Part shown: in pieces, positions 13,101 to 24,715 of the stretch
Numbering within the stretch: the first letter of the stretch is position 1
How the letters are laid out: each line of letters opens with the position of its first letter
Made by a program: the position numbers and the translations under genes
DNA from: Henricia sp. BOLD:AAB3569
Taxonomy: Eukaryota; Echinodermata; Asteroidea; Spinulosida; Echinasteridae
Direction: 5' to 3'
Length of the DNA: 64,000 nt
NCBI GenBank assembly: GCA_037783545.1
Contig: JBBELK010000165.1
Location: 1,302,001-1,366,000 of the forward strand
Notes under the pieces: model-generated
The model's database searches: none
What the model was told of the DNA's origin: nothing
The model's input: only the letters and a program-made list of their open reading frames with translations

Positions 13101-16100
13101 ATGAATATTTTGGTGTAATTGCAGTTTATTCGCTGATTTTCTTTATTCGTGTTTACATAAATATCACAGGTACACAATTTTACGCAACTTACACCTCCAG
13201 TAAATTTGCCGTTGAGGGTTTTTCTGAATCGATAGCTCCTATTTTGCGAGATGGATATAACATAAGGTAAAAGGTAATTTCTTGAAGGCTGTGCTTATAT
13301 TACGGGTTGTAGCTGAATACAATGGATCTTATTCAAGGAATTTTCCATCAGTGTCAAGGAAATCAGTTCTATAAATAGTATAGACCGTATCGAATAGCCG
13401 CCATTTCGATGGGCATCTTTTGTTACTTAAACCGTTCAACAATGGAAGCACAATATGTGCAACCATGCATGTCCTCAAGGAACAAAGAAACTGCCCCACG
13501 AAATGGCGGCTATACTGATAATTGGAAAAGTGCCAGACTAAATGCGTCCCAAAACCTCGACGTAAATAGTAAGGCACATTCCCAGTGAATAAATATATTT
13601 TAAACAGTTGATCAAGAGGACACGATTGAACATTCTTCGTATGTGAATGAGGTCTATACCCATCGATATATATACACTTGATGAAGTGTGCAATAGTAGT
13701 TGGCTATACGAGAATTAAGCCATGCGCAGGCCGCCGTTGTACCCTACGAACAATGCTTGGTCATTGCGATCGCTTGCATTCCACTTAACACATGTAGACC
13801 ATGATGTAGACTAGTGAAGACAGTATGACCAGTCTAGGCAGTGCATTGTATTTGGTGGGGTACAATGACGGACGGTGGCTTCAATTTTAGACGTCGTTGC
13901 TTCATCCAGTGTATTATATGGATGGGTCTACCGCACTGCTTCACATTATTAAAACCTGAATATGAATTATAATAAGTCGAGGACGTCCCAAAATTGTAGG
14001 TGGCTCAATTTGTATATATAGAGCTCTACCTGAAACATTAGGCTAGGGTTGGAATCCCGAATCTAGATTTCTTTCTTTGCTTAAAGGCAGTATACATATA
14101 TCATTGGTAATCTCGAAAATCAGAAATGTTCACAGATTTACGCCCAACTTACAGAATATAAACATGATGACCGTAGAAAACTTCCCCTCAAATGGTTTTG
14201 TCTGAAGTGCTATAGTCTTTGAGAAATGAGTAAAACAATTAGTTTTCGTCTCATGAGACGAAAATTCAATTCGCCCCAAAACCATTTCGCCCAAGTGGCA
14301 TTTCGCCCCAAACCACTTCGCCCGAGTGCCATTTCGCCCCAAATTACTTCGTCCAAACAATACATCGCCCAAATGCCACTTCGCACCAAAACCACTTCGT
14401 GCACAGGCCGTGGTTCATTGCGAAATAGATCGGGGCGAAGTGGTTTTGGGGCGAAATGACTGCGGACCTTTTTTTTTACTGTACGGAGCTGGTTTTTGCT
14501 CAGGTTGGTTTTAATCATGCATATCTTCAATCACACAGGGGGATAAAACTATTTGTAACAGTTTACCAATCACGTACACTATCTTTAAGCTATGTTCACA
14601 CATTCCCGAATTGCTGCCACAAACACCCCGATTTATCCCTAATAAAAATTCTTGATGGCATCGGGAGAAGTTAGCCCCGATTCGCTATCTGTAAGAATAA
14701 CTTAAGAATAAAATAAGAATAATCACGAACTAGTTACGAACTGGAAGCAGAATCAGACCGAATCAAGCCGAATGATTGCGATTTAGTACAGAATAAAACC
14801 GAATTGTGACGATGTTGTCACGAATGATGTACGAATAACTGCAGAATCATACTCGTAAGTTATTCTTGTAATATTCGTTACAGTTCTTAATACATTCGTA
14901 ATGATTCGGCATGGTTCTGGACTGTTAATACTCAAGAATGACTCTGCGAAACTTGTAAGAATGCTGTAAGAATATCCAACATCAGTTACGAATTAAACAA
15001 GAATGAACCAAGAATTGAAATTTGTTCCCGAATCACCCCGACAATTTTGAACATGTCCAAAATTGTCGGAGCGCTTACCGATCTTTCACCGAACTACCAG
15101 AATCATCCAGAGGCAGCCAAGAACCATTCCCCGATTTACTTAAGAATTGCTATTCGTGGCGATTCGGCTTAAAAATCGGGAATGTGTGAACCTAGCTTTA
15201 TTTTGAAATTCAGTTTTAAAAAACAGTTTCTTTTAAAGGCGCATTCTGCTTGAGACTGGGCGATTTTGTTCAATAAAAAACGCTCCGGACAAATGGTCAA
15301 AAAGTACGCCAAAATGCTTTGTTTGTCCCATATCATGGCTATAGTCCCACTCATGTCGTAACATTCACCGATATACACTGTACATGTTAGCTATACTGTA
15401 TGGTACACGCTGGTGACCCTTGTCCCATGCCAACCAGTTTACGTAACGCGAGGTATTGGCGGCTTAATTAAGACAATACCTTCAGTACGGCGAAAGGATG
15501 CAAGGCCGATATGTTATTATTAAAACATTTATTTAGACTTGCGTCGGGGAAATTGAACGTTAAAGAGCTAGTATCCCCCTTGACGAAAAATCCAGCCTTT
15601 GCACCCTTTTCGATAGTCCACATATCCCTCCAGCCGACGTACACCGCTGTTTATTTTAAATTGTCCGTTTTAAGTGGATAAATCGCAAGCAAAAGTGCGG
15701 TTTTCGAAAATGAAATTTTCGCGATTTCTGAAACGCTCATTAGGTATTAATGGTATGCGCATGACGCCGTGACGCAATCCTGGGAAACACGAGTAAACAC
15801 GGTCGGCAGTTCCAGTACGTTTACACGCAAAAAAAATCGAAAACCGTCTCTGTTCAATGGTGTTTTTTGAAGAATTTTTCTCGTGCAAAAAGCCAGAGAT
15901 GTGCCCAGTAGTTGTGTGGTTGTATGCTTTACCAGACACCATGCAAACAAAAAGAGGGCAGAAAGATTGTCTTTTTTTATTACCAAGAGAGAGAAAACGA
16001 GTCGTTCGTTCTAACTTGTACCGGCCGATGTACGCACCGTGTTGTGCAAATTTCAAACACGTGGGAACCACCGGTCGCAATGCACCATTTACTTAAAAAG

Positions 16101-17909
16101 AGCTTCATTGTGAGCCACAATTTCGCCGTTTTTTTCACAAAAAAAGGTAATAGTAGATTATTTTCATATTACATCAAGTGTTTTCACGTTTGTATTTTGA
16201 ATTACAAGGACAAAACAGGCATGAAGAACATTCACTTCGTATATTTTCCATTCAATACTGCACAGGCCGTTTTATGTGTTTCTCATGATGACGTCAAAAC
16301 CCTGTTTATCAACAAACCAAGTGACCTCGGGCGTTTCAGAATTTCGGGTGAAGAGGGTCGGATCTGCTTTTCGTTTTAAACAAAAGGCTGTCGATTTTTG
16401 GTGGAAAACAAGTTGTGATGGTGTTGTAGACACATACACCTGCATGATAAACATGAAGACTTAAAAAATGTGGACGGGGGGGGGATACTAGCTGTCTAAG
16501 TAAGGTTGTTTTTGCCCTTACCCGACGTAATTATTAGCACTGTATACTCGGTGCTTTCCCGAGACACTATGAAAAACTTCATAGCGTGCTCGGGTGAGAC
16601 TCGAACCTACGACCTCCTGCATACAAGGCAGACGTCTTAACCTCTCGACCACCGTGCTAACCGGGCCGGGATATTTTTTTCCGTACCGCAGTTAAGCGAA
16701 CATTGCTTCCGATTGGTCTAACCCCCTATGCATATGTTGCATACTGATGTGTTTTGTCGATAACTACCTCAACATAACCCCACACCACACTCTTTCCTCA
16801 ATTAATAGTGAAAAAAGGAATATGACTCAAAGGATCGAGATTCGAACCCGCATTATCTCGATAGTCTCGCGTCTTAACCACTAGACTACCACGCGACTCG
16901 ACAAATTCTTCGATTGTCTTCCTTATATTCCTTAAATAACTCCCGAGGGCGCTGTATAGAAAGTATATAATATTAATTTGCAATGCACCAATCAGAAACC
17001 TCGATGAAGCCCCATAGCAAATAAGTGGTACGGAAAGAAATATCGCAGCCGGGCCATTACGATGGTATAATTACTATCAATGCTAGAATAGGGCGACAAA
17101 TCGTGTGTAAAAAAGGTATATTAGGGCGACCTGCTCAATAGGGCGACATTTTGGTGTCGCCCTAATATTTTGGAGTTTAAAATTCATTTTTTTTAGGTCA
17201 GAAACCATTTTTTTTTAGGTCGAGAACCATTTTTATCGGGACTGGAGCTGTTTCTCTTCGGTCTGGAACCATCTCCGGAAGCTTTGGGTAAAAAAATAAG
17301 GTGTCATTTTGAGTGACTCTTGCCGAAATTTCGGTGGTCTCCGGGGAGAGTCTTCCCGAAATGTCGCCCTATTGCGGCATTCAGCGTTGTTTAAATTATT
17401 ATTATTATTATTATTTCTAACAGTGCTTGGAAAACATATAGTGTGTCACTTTATTATACAATCAGCAGCATTTTATAGAATTTATTCAAGGACATGGTTC
17501 AAAATATCTTCCGCGTGAATAAGGTGTACATACTACAGTAGACTGGCCATTATTGTCTCTGCTGAATTTTCGTTTTTATTCATCCTTTATCCTCAGGGTC
17601 AGCATCGTAGAACCAGGCCCAGTTCAAACTGTAATGACAGAGAAGGCCATGGCTGTAACACCAGAAGAAACGGCTAAAGATTTTGACCCTATCTTGAAAG
17701 ATGTGTTTCTTCGAGGCACTATGGCGTTTCGAAAAAGACTGACGCCACTGTTGCAGAGCGCAGACGAAATAGCCAAACTCCATCTGGATATCATACTGAG
17801 TGAGAACCCGCATTTGCGGTACCAGACCAGTGAGGCCATGGTGAAACACGCTGCTACGAAATTCAAGGACGTAACAACAGACGCCCTGCTTGACGCCCTT
17901 AAGGGATAA
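7122..17909 (+). CDS. Short-chain dehydrogenase/reductase, RDH8 / 17-beta-HSD1-like (5-6 exons)
   Basis: Spliced gene. Coding exons are 7122-7217, 7936-8104, 9471-9650, 13170-13266 and 17597-17909. All junctions are GT...AG and the phases (0, 1, 1, 2) agree, giving 284 residues. Seen: the cofactor motif TGCSSGIG at residues 9-16, NNAG at 90-93, the tetrad Asn in DTNYWG (about 115), Ser143, Tyr156-x3-Lys160 (YTSSK) and EPGPV at 186-190. The Ser-Tyr spacing of 13 residues matches human 17-beta-HSD1 (Ser142/Tyr155). Known: this SDR subfamily oxidises or reduces retinoids or steroids with NADP(H). Inference: it is a retinol- or steroid-type dehydrogenase; the exact substrate cannot be read from sequence. 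The length is slightly below the 310-330 residues usual for vertebrate members, because the C-terminal tail is short. The start is the first ATG before the Rossmann motif. Introns are packed with repeats. Confidence 0.9.
7822..7922 (+). mobile_element. SINE 3' tail fragment in SDR intron 1
   Basis: Matches the tail of the TTG-tailed SINE (reverse complement of the blocks at 28860 and 36700), including GTTGCCGAAGATGCC and an AAC-rich run. It ends 13 bp before the acceptor of SDR exon 2. Confidence 0.6.
8427..9421. mobile_element. TTAA-flanked non-autonomous DNA element, family A copy 1
   Basis: TTAA lies at both ends (8427-8430, 9418-9421). It aligns along its length with 15560-16499. The better copy has terminal inverted repeats around AGCTAGTATCCCCC. 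TTAA duplication is the hallmark of piggyBac-type insertion. No transposase. It lies in SDR intron 2. Confidence 0.75.
9761..9787 (+). repeat. TTG microsatellite
   Basis: A run of TTG repeats just after SDR exon 3. Such runs form the tail of the local SINE family, and the following GGCACTTTTGGCAAAC resembles a decayed tail. Confidence 0.5.
10210..10257 (+). CDS. Possible 48-bp cassette exon of the SDR gene
   Basis: A pyrimidine-rich acceptor ending CCACAG precedes 10210 and a GT follows 10257. The exon is symmetric (phase 1 at both ends), so it can be included or skipped without changing frame. It encodes GRLIPMGIIGVISSLAG (first Gly split), which resembles the strand preceding the catalytic Ser in SDRs, the same part already encoded at the end of the 9471-9650 exon. 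Skipping gives the normal family spacing; inclusion inserts 16 residues between Ser143 and the YxxxK motif. It may be a duplicated alternative exon, a decayed duplicate or chance. Confidence 0.45.
10258..12948. other. SDR intron sequence, nothing recognised
   Basis: No additional SDR-like exon was seen on either strand. A G-run lies near 10856-10867. The overlapping open frames at 11100-11550 show no domain and are not bounded by convincing splice sites. Confidence 0.4.
12949..13069. mobile_element. 121-bp foldback (MITE-like)
   Basis: The left end AATAGATAGCCGAAGTG and the right end CACTTCGGCAGCCTATT are near-perfect inverted repeats. It ends about 100 bp before SDR exon 13170-13266. Confidence 0.65.
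14081..14588. mobile_element. TTAA-flanked element, family B copy 1
   Basis: TTAA at both ends. Left terminus AAGGCAGTATACAT, right terminus (inverted) AAGATAGTGTACGTGATTGG. The middle has a tandem array of ATTTCGCCC-containing units of about 22 bp in one orientation, followed by their inverse. Second copy at 34205-34743. Confidence 0.75.
14588..15197. mobile_element. Harbinger-like MITE, TTA target duplication
   Basis: Termini AGCTATGTTCACACATTCCC and (inverted) AGCTAGGTTCACACATTCCC. TTA precedes the left end (14585-14587) and follows the right end (15198-15200). The interior is full of GAAT-containing motifs in both orientations. A 3-bp TTA duplication fits PIF/Harbinger. It abuts family B copy 1. 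Confidence 0.7.
15560..16499. mobile_element. TTAA-flanked non-autonomous DNA element, family A copy 2
   Basis: The left end is TTAA followed by AGAGCTAGTATCCCCC; the right end is the inverted form followed by CTAA (one change from TTAA). Partner of 8427-9421. The 155-residue open frame inside (15912-16379) is not conserved in the partner and is not a gene. Confidence 0.75.
16530..16670 (-). mobile_element. tRNA-derived SINE, family 2
   Basis: On the minus strand a tRNA-like head is seen: GTGGTCGAGAGGTTAAGAC (A-box region) and GGTTCGAGTCT (B box), with a potential TGT anticodon loop. The acceptor stem does not close, so it is not a working tRNA. The same family occurs at 35235-35480. Confidence 0.6.
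16805..16925 (-). mobile_element. tRNA-derived SINE, third head type
   Basis: The minus strand reads GTGGTAGTCTAGTGGTTAAG then GGGTTCGAATCTCG, the A- and B-box arms of a tRNA-like promoter. Flanking sequence does not form an acceptor stem. Confidence 0.55.
17090..17373. mobile_element. Foldback with AATAGGGCGACA termini
   Basis: AATAGGGCGACA at the left and TGTCGCCCTATT at the right, with further internal copies of the same motif in both orientations. About 220 bp upstream of the last SDR exon. Confidence 0.5.
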
Positions 17910-18451
17910 AAGTGGGAATTCCGTAATTTAGATTACGTAGAAAAGCAATTATATAGGATGATTTGACGATACTTTTCTTAGTGAAAGTCACAACTCGGTA
18001 CACCATTTACTGTAAACACTATGGCCCGTAACTACGAAAGGTGTTTAACGGGTGTTTATCTCTCTACGCATATAGAGATTAGTCGCATTCGCGGATAAAA
18101 CTGACTTGTACGCGTATTACTAAGCAACTTCTTTAAGCGCTCATTACAAAATATTTTAAACAGCTGTTTTATTGTCAGCGCCTTACTTAATCAGGGCTGC
18201 GTTCCAGGTACGCAAACATGTGCAACGTTCACCAACAACTGGTACCCAGAGTTCCATAGATGCGTGGAATTTCAAGGTTTCCGTTTTTCAGATAAATTAA
18301 GGGGCATATCATGTACAGCTCTACATACTTATCGATATCATATTTTTGGTCTGTGCAGGATTTTCTATTATGTTTAGCATGTGGTCTTGTAGTCTATGTA
18401 GCCTACTTTGTTATTGTGATGGTGTGGGGAAATGCTAAATATTTTATGTTC

Positions 18452-18457
18452 AATAAA
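18452..18457 (+). promoter_or_regulatory. Candidate poly(A) signal of the SDR gene
   Basis: AATAAA about 540 bp after the SDR stop codon, and the first canonical hexamer I see downstream of it. A hAT-type element begins just over 100 bp further on, so the 3' UTR probably ends before it. Confidence 0.4.
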
Positions 18458-18567
18458 GATCTGAAAGATGTCCTTTCAGAAAATCTCAAAGTTGTAGGGG
18501 CAGGAAAAGTACACATCGATAGGTGTCAACAAACCGGGAAGTCGGCTAAAGTATAATGTGGGCTTTG

Positions 18568-19015
18568 CAGTGTTGTAGCGAGTCACCAATATCGAGTCCG
18601 AATCCCGAGTCTCGAGTCACTAGCCTCCAGCCCGAGTCCGAGTTTCGAGTCACTTTCCTCGAGTCCGAGTCACGAGTCACTTGTTCGCCAAATTAATGAA
18701 ACTGAATCTGCTATAAAATTATTTCGTTCACACAATATGCATGATGATGTACTCATGCGCTCCTTGCCGGTCTGGTGGGGCAGTATACATAATTAATTAT
18801 TCACGTATCGGACTTTTTTGTCCCCCAAGAATCCTGCAGCGGGCAAATATATATATATATTTTTATTTTTGAAATAAGTGACTCGTGAGTCACCATATTC
18901 GAGTCCGAGTCATCATGGTCGAGTCCGAGTCCGAGTCCGAGTCCGAGTCCGAGTCATTTTCCAATGTGAGTCACGAAAATTGTGACTCAAGTCGGACTCG
19001 AGTACTACAACACTG
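18568..19015. mobile_element. hAT-type MITE with perfect 8-bp target duplication
   Basis: Termini CAGTGTTGTAG and CTACAACACTG. The 8-bp sequence GGGCTTTG occurs on both sides (18560-18567 and 19016-19023). The interior is a GAGTCC/GAGTCAC-rich array. The CAGTG start and 8-bp duplication identify hAT. Confidence 0.85.
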
Positions 19016-19155
19016 GGGCTTTGTTTGAACATTTCATTGCCTTTTACCACCGACCAGACGGATAGCTACTGGGTGTGTTCACGGTTGTGTTGGATGGTTA
19101 AATACTCATCTCTACGACCCCAGAAAAAGGATATGAGAGCCCAAAAAGGTGAATT

Positions 19156-19716
19156 GGTCATTCCGTGAAGTTGAGGAACACGGTTTCCGTGTTACATCCA
19201 CAACCATTTTTACTTTTTGTTTTGCCCTTGAAAACCCCATGAATCAATACTAATCAGAAATTCAAGCTGTTGGATGAGAGAAATTTAAAACACTCATTAC
19301 CTGTAACAAAATCCATGAGCAAAATATAATTTTGTTCAAATGTAGGTGTAACATTTGGCGCTTTTTAACAGATTTTCTTGAATCACACAAGCTATACAAT
19401 CCTCAAATTAAACAATCCTTGTTTAGTTTTAGAACTGTGCGTTAATTTCAAATTCAACATGAAAACATTTGTAGTCGGTGAGAAAGCAGTTGAACTGTAT
19501 TGGTTTCCGAGTTACATCCACAACGGCCACCGTCTTTGTTAAATAATTCAAAATGGCGGCACTTTGTGAATACTCCCAAATTACCCCCAAACAGTGTAAG
19601 ACACCACGTCATGCAACACCGTTATATATTAACAATGGTGATTCATTGCTCTCTTGTTGACCATTTTTGTGGAAATGAAGAAATGTCACTTTGTTTCTCA
19701 ATTTCATGGAATGACC
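19156..19716. mobile_element. Foldback with GGTCATTCC termini
   Basis: The left end GGTCATTCCGTGAAGTTGAG matches the inverted right end GGTCATTCCATGAAATTGAG. The internal block GTTACATCCACAAC occurs twice in direct orientation. Related termini are found at 20035-20290. Confidence 0.6.
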
Positions 19717-20034
19717 CAAATGTAAAAATAAAGTATGTGTGTTACACATTTTTAAAAGGGGTAACAAGCATATGCAGTAGTTAATAAGTATAGCAGACCA
19801 CAACAGTGAATTGTCTTACTTTTGACAAAATAATCTTAATAAATTTAGCTAAGCTACAGTTGATGCGAGCTATGTTATATAAATAACAGCATGCGTCAAA
19901 TTCATTCCATCGGTAATTTCAAGTCCCAGCTTAAGACACATATTTTTGTTCAGTATTACCAGACTTGATGCTCTTGATGATGCTCTTTGGTTTTAACGTT
20001 ATAATTAATCTTTTTTATCTATGTACATGTATAT

Positions 20035-20290
20035 GGGTCATTCTATAAAATTGGGGTCCAACGTGTGACATTTTTCTGTCCCCGTTACACCTGACATACT
20101 GCTATTCGCCATACAAGTATCATTAAAAATGCCTTCAAACCATATTTTTATGAATTGTATTTTATGTAATCACTCTTTGAAATAGAAGGCATTTAAATAA
20201 TGTCCTGAATTTACAAAATACAACATTTTACAAGATGTCGGGTGTAACGGGGACAAAAAAAAGTGGACCCCAAATTTATAGAATGACCCA
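20035..20290. mobile_element. Foldback with GGGTCATTC termini
   Basis: GGGTCATTCTATAAAATTGG and its near-perfect inverse at the right end, continuing into an inverted CCCCGTTACACC block. ATAT lies on both sides. Confidence 0.7.
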
Positions 20291-20299
20291 TATGTATGT

Positions 20300-21540
20300 T
20301 ATCGCTTTGGTTTTTGTTTTTATACTGTAAAGCGTCTATGAGGCCCTGGCATTTGGCGCTATATAAGATTGCTATTATTATTATTATTATGTACATTAAA
20401 AAGTAATCTCAGTTTTTCAGGATTTTTATTTTTTATTCCGACAATACTTCTATTACTCTTTAGTCAGCCAACATACTCAATAGGCCTATATAATAAAACA
20501 AATAATGGTAACATCCATAATAATTATGGTATCTAAATGTTACTAATAGCATATTGATACTAAACATTTGTTACCCAGAACAAAGAGTGGGAAAATTCCC
20601 ATTTTGTGGAAAACGTCTGGCTTGATCCACTCACAACAGATACATACTTCTCAGTTAAATAATACCTTTTAAGTTTCCTCTTGAAAGCCATAAAAGAAGG
20701 ACATCTATTGTTCATTTTCATTTTATCAATATGAAAACGAGCTTTTGTAAATTTAAGTATATAACATTTAATTTTACAGTAAATTACACCAAACAAAAGA
20801 ACTTCTTTGTCTAATTCAAGAAAAACCTGAAACATCGTCATATTATACATGTGTGACTGATTGATTTTAAGAAACGTACATTGTCTGTAATGTCATCATG
20901 AATTATGAGGGCAGGTTTTAAATAAGAGATTGGATAAACTGTACTAGCGTATAGGATGGCTGCAATGCAAATTTTAGACAAAATGGCTATAATATTTGTA
21001 CTCGGCAACAGCCGCCTCGGAATACGTCTACATAGATAGATGGCGCTTTACAAATGCTTGTGATTATTATTGATTATTATTACTCCGTTTTGCAGAAACA
21101 TGATATCATATTGTCTTATGCTCTTCTGACGAATTATGTAGCAAAATGGGCCTTCAAATTCACGGAGTTAACGGCATACCCTAGTACAAGACGGCTTTTG
21201 ATTACTATCTGCTGTAGATTCATACGTAATTTTAAAACGTGGCCCACTGAGCTTGGACAACAAGGAACCACGACTTATCTTTAAACAAAATCGTATATCT
21301 TGCAAGGATTATACTTGCTTTTAATGGCTTTTTCTGGAGTTAATGTTGTGGGATGATTGTGGGACAACTTAACTGATTAAAATGTCTTCTTAAAGGAGCT
21401 TCATTTGTTAAATTTGTTTTTGAGAAAATGAATTTCGTTCTAACGGTACCTAGCAATCATTTAAAATACCTTTCCAAAACACTGTCCATGGGAAGAAAAC
21501 ATGAAACTTGCAATCTCCAATAGGAGTAGGCCTATACACT
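20300..21540. other. Intergenic sequence, nothing recognised
   Basis: AT-rich, with ATT microsatellites near 20375 and 21060. No exon, RNA gene or element boundary was recognised. Confidence 0.4.
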
Positions 21541-21934
21541 TTTAAAATTCCTTGTTGTGTTTTAGTGTACCAATATTTATATGAGATGATTTGACATGTA
21601 TTTTGGATAAGTTCTCCTGTGTCTTTTGGTAGCAGTTTAATTGAATTATGTTTCATGCATGACGGCACGAGAGGTATATAAGGGTGTCAGGTGGAAACAC
21701 GACTTGCGCCAATTCAATATGGCTATAGGAAAAAGGAAAGGATTTGAGCCAGTGACTTGGTTGTCAAGAATCAAGAACATACGTACAATGAAACATCACG
21801 GCTGTCTTCCAAAGCTTTCGCCAGCAATTTCCTAATGCAAGATGTCCAACTCGTGCCACCGTTTACTCAAATGTTCGTAAATACCAAGACCAAGCCACAG
21901 GGACAAGCCACAACCTAAACAAAGGCAGGTTTTT

Positions 21935-21990
21935 TTTTGGGGGGGGGGGGGGGTGGCTGGGGGGAGGGGGGGGGGGGCGGTGGTTGGTTT
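21935..21990 (+). repeat. Poly-G tract
   Basis: Several G-runs of 8-15 bases separated by short spacers. G-quadruplex potential on the + strand. Confidence 0.7.
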
Positions 21991-22100
21991 GGTCTCTACT
22001 CTCTTCACTCTCTTGTTATTAATTATGATATGTTGGCGCAAGTCGTGTTCCACCCGACACCCTTATTTGCCTCATGTGCGGTCATGTATGAACGTATATA

Positions 22101-22397
22101 GGTAACATTCCCACATGGGGCCCATATTGGCCCCATATATGCAAGTATAAGGGCCCCATACGGGTCCTGTATGGGCTGCACCCAACGCCCCATGTGGGGC
22201 CCATATGGGCCAACCATTGTTCTCCTGCCCAGATCATTTCCACATGGGTCCCATGTGGGTCCCATGTGGAAATGATCTGGGCAGGAGAACAATGGTTGGC
22301 CCATATGGGGCGTTGGGTGCAGCCCATACAGGACCCATATGGGGCCCTTATACTTGCACATATGGGGCCAATGTGGGCCCCATGTGGGAATGTTACC
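22101..22397. mobile_element. 297-bp palindromic element nested in the right arm
   Basis: Near-perfect palindrome from GGTAACATTCCCACATGG to its inverse, built of CCCATATGGG and CCATGTGGG motifs. Flanked by TATA on both sides (22097-22100, 22398-22401), the likely target duplication. Confidence 0.8.
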
Positions 22398-22789
22398 TAT
22401 ATTTAACTAAACTGCTACCAAAGGACACAGGAGAACTTATCCAAAATACATGTCAAAGCATCTCATAAAAATATTGGTACACTAAAACACAACAGGTAAT
22501 GTTAAAAGGGTATAGGTTTTTTTTACTCGCACTGTATACTAGAAGCAAAAAGGTTGGCATAACCATTGCACTGTTTTTCGTAAGTGGATAAATTAGTTTA
22601 CATTTGTTGACGATATCCTTTGCAGTAAGCGGAGTTAGAGCTTGAAATTTCAGAATGGTAATGAGAAAAATATGACACATTATTTGATATCAAAATCTTA
22701 ACACCCATGGGAAAAATTTTAAGCCTATATAGACACGCTCCGTTAACGTGTTTTTGTTTCCGTTTTCCGGAAACAATCGCAATGGCACT

Positions 22790-23017
22790 GGGTAACACAG
22801 TGGTGATAGTCAGTACCAGACACGCATCCTTGTTTAGTTTGTAGCATCCGGCCTGGGCCGTATTTAATAAGCTGGTATGGTGCCTGGGTAGTGCTCTGGT
22901 ATATCACTCACCAAATCTCGCTGCAACCTGTGGAGCAGAACCTGCCAACCTAATCTGGTTTACTCTCGAAAAGAGCAGTCCAGGACACGAATCCTAACTG
23001 ACGAGGATTAAAAAGAG
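22790..23017 (+). other. Candidate non-coding first exon of the C1q gene
   Basis: The ATG-bearing exon of the C1q gene begins at a good acceptor (ATATTTTAG, ending 24710) only five bases before the first ATG, so an upstream 5' UTR exon is needed. A strong donor (AAAGAG|GTAAGG) at 23017/23018 makes this stretch the best candidate that I see. The left boundary is not visible and is approximate. Inference only. Confidence 0.3.
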
Positions 23018-23668
23018 GTAAGGATATAAAGTGTTTTACACGAAGTGACGTATAGACTCCTTGAAATCATACATCGTGGCTTACCCGAAAACTTGAGAAA
23101 ACGTGTGCAATCTCAATAGAATAGCCCATATTCCTGTTTTGATATATGTAGGCCTATTATCATTGGTCCAATCAACGGTTGGAGATGTAGAACAAATTGC
23201 AATAGAGTGCATTCCAACACTGGCTGGTGTTTAAAACATCACTCATTAACATACTGAAAATCTAATATTTTCTAATGAGTGGAAATGTGATTTTTTTTTC
23301 ACGTAAGTTTTTTATTCATTACATTGATGGCGCTATTTCGTTTGTTACCTATCAAGAATCCGTGCACATTATGTAACAATCTTCGCGAAACACGACTACT
23401 CGTAGCAGACGTAAAATTTCCCGTCGTCTGCTAAAGATGAGGCATTATAAACGAAACGGACATTTCGGGGATTTTGTTTATAGTTATTGGTCAAACAACT
23501 GCCATACTGTTATTCCTTCTTGTAAATTGGTTTGTAATAATTGTTAATGTTTGCTTGTATGGATAAAATAGCACAGTGTTGTATAGAAAAATTATATACT
23601 ATGGAGCTGATAATAAGGTCCATGCCAAAAACAACAAAGGAAAATATATATTTTTTCACTTAAATTTT

Positions 23669-23873
23669 GTTAACAAACACTACATGATTTTTCCCGTGTA
23701 AAATGGTACCTGTGTGGGAAAAATTGCCTACTAAAGGTGCTATAAAAAGTCATCTGCAGACAATTTGTTTAACATACATTCAACTCAAAAACCATGCATG
23801 GATTTTTATGGTTTTCTGAAGTATTACTGAATTTATGTGGCTGAATTTTCGACAAGGCAGTTTATCAACATTG
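23669..23873 (-). repeat. Dispersed repeat family R1, inverted copy
   Basis: The reverse complement aligns with 26518-26690 and 63210-63416 (blocks GTTGATAAACTGCCTTGT, CAGCCACAT, ATCCATGCAT and GTGTTTGTTA). Non-coding. It lies in the presumed 5' intron of the C1q gene. Confidence 0.7.
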
Positions 23874-24715
23874 TTCTTTATTTATGTGATGCTGTAGTTC
23901 CTGCTTTAATTTTTCCCAATCATGTGATATTTTATTAATTTGACAATGTCGTGGATCGTGAAAAGTGATTCTTCCACTTTAAAATCCACTTTCCGTTCAT
24001 ACTTAAAGATACAGTCAGTGGTTCCCAGCAAATTAGATTTTTATATCCGAACGAATTTCGGACACAATAGGAGGGCGGACACAATAGGAGGGCGCACTTT
24101 GCAGTGGGTATAAAATCGACAAAAATGCAAAATAACTCAGTTTTTCACTTTACACTTATTATTTTATTTATAATTCTGTCTATGTATTATAATTACAACA
24201 TGTAAATCAAGTTTTTGAAAAGAAATACAATTGATAAAATAATTCATACCCAAATGAAATTGCGCCCTCTCCTTTTGTTCCGCCATACTTCTAAAAGGCT
24301 AATGGTCTGACTCCCCGTGTCTGGTCTGTGGTGTGGTGCGTGCAGCGCGCCCTCCTTTATTCTGTCACTTTCTGAAACAGAAGAAACAGAAGAAAACAAA
24401 TTGGACAGACCACCGGTACGGAGGGCGCACGTGCGCTGCGCGTTGCAGACCGAGCATGGGGATCAGACTTGGGCAAGTATACAATACGCCTTGAATTATT
24501 GGCGAACCGCCAATATTTCGAAATATTGACAGTATAATCGATATATTGTTTCTAGAAAGTTATCAGTTCAAAAACCTTTATTTTTTTAGGTGCCACACCC
24601 AAAACGCACAAACTGTATACGTATACCTTAATTAAATCTTATTAAAATAACAAGAAATTTGTCTTTAATTACTGTATTCCTAAGAAAACCTTCTAATTTT
24701 GCATATTTTAGTTTG

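Larger units (their letters stand above)
21550..22497. mobile_element. Long-arm foldback element interrupted by a second palindrome
   Basis: The left arm, about 21550-21720, is the inverse of right-arm pieces 22027-22095 and 22402-22497. The right arm is split by the 22101-22397 palindrome. Between the arms is a region with long G-runs (about 21940-21980). Confidence 0.7.

Noticed and set aside
15912-16379. 155-codon open frame
   Set aside because: Entirely within TTAA element family A copy 2 and not conserved in the other copy.
16590-16665. tRNA gene on the minus strand
   Set aside because: Boxes A and B are readable but the acceptor stem does not pair and the flank is shared with another copy: a SINE head.
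18311-18556. 81-codon hydrophobic open frame
   Set aside because: Overlaps the presumed 3' UTR and poly(A) signal of the SDR gene and has no recognisable domain.
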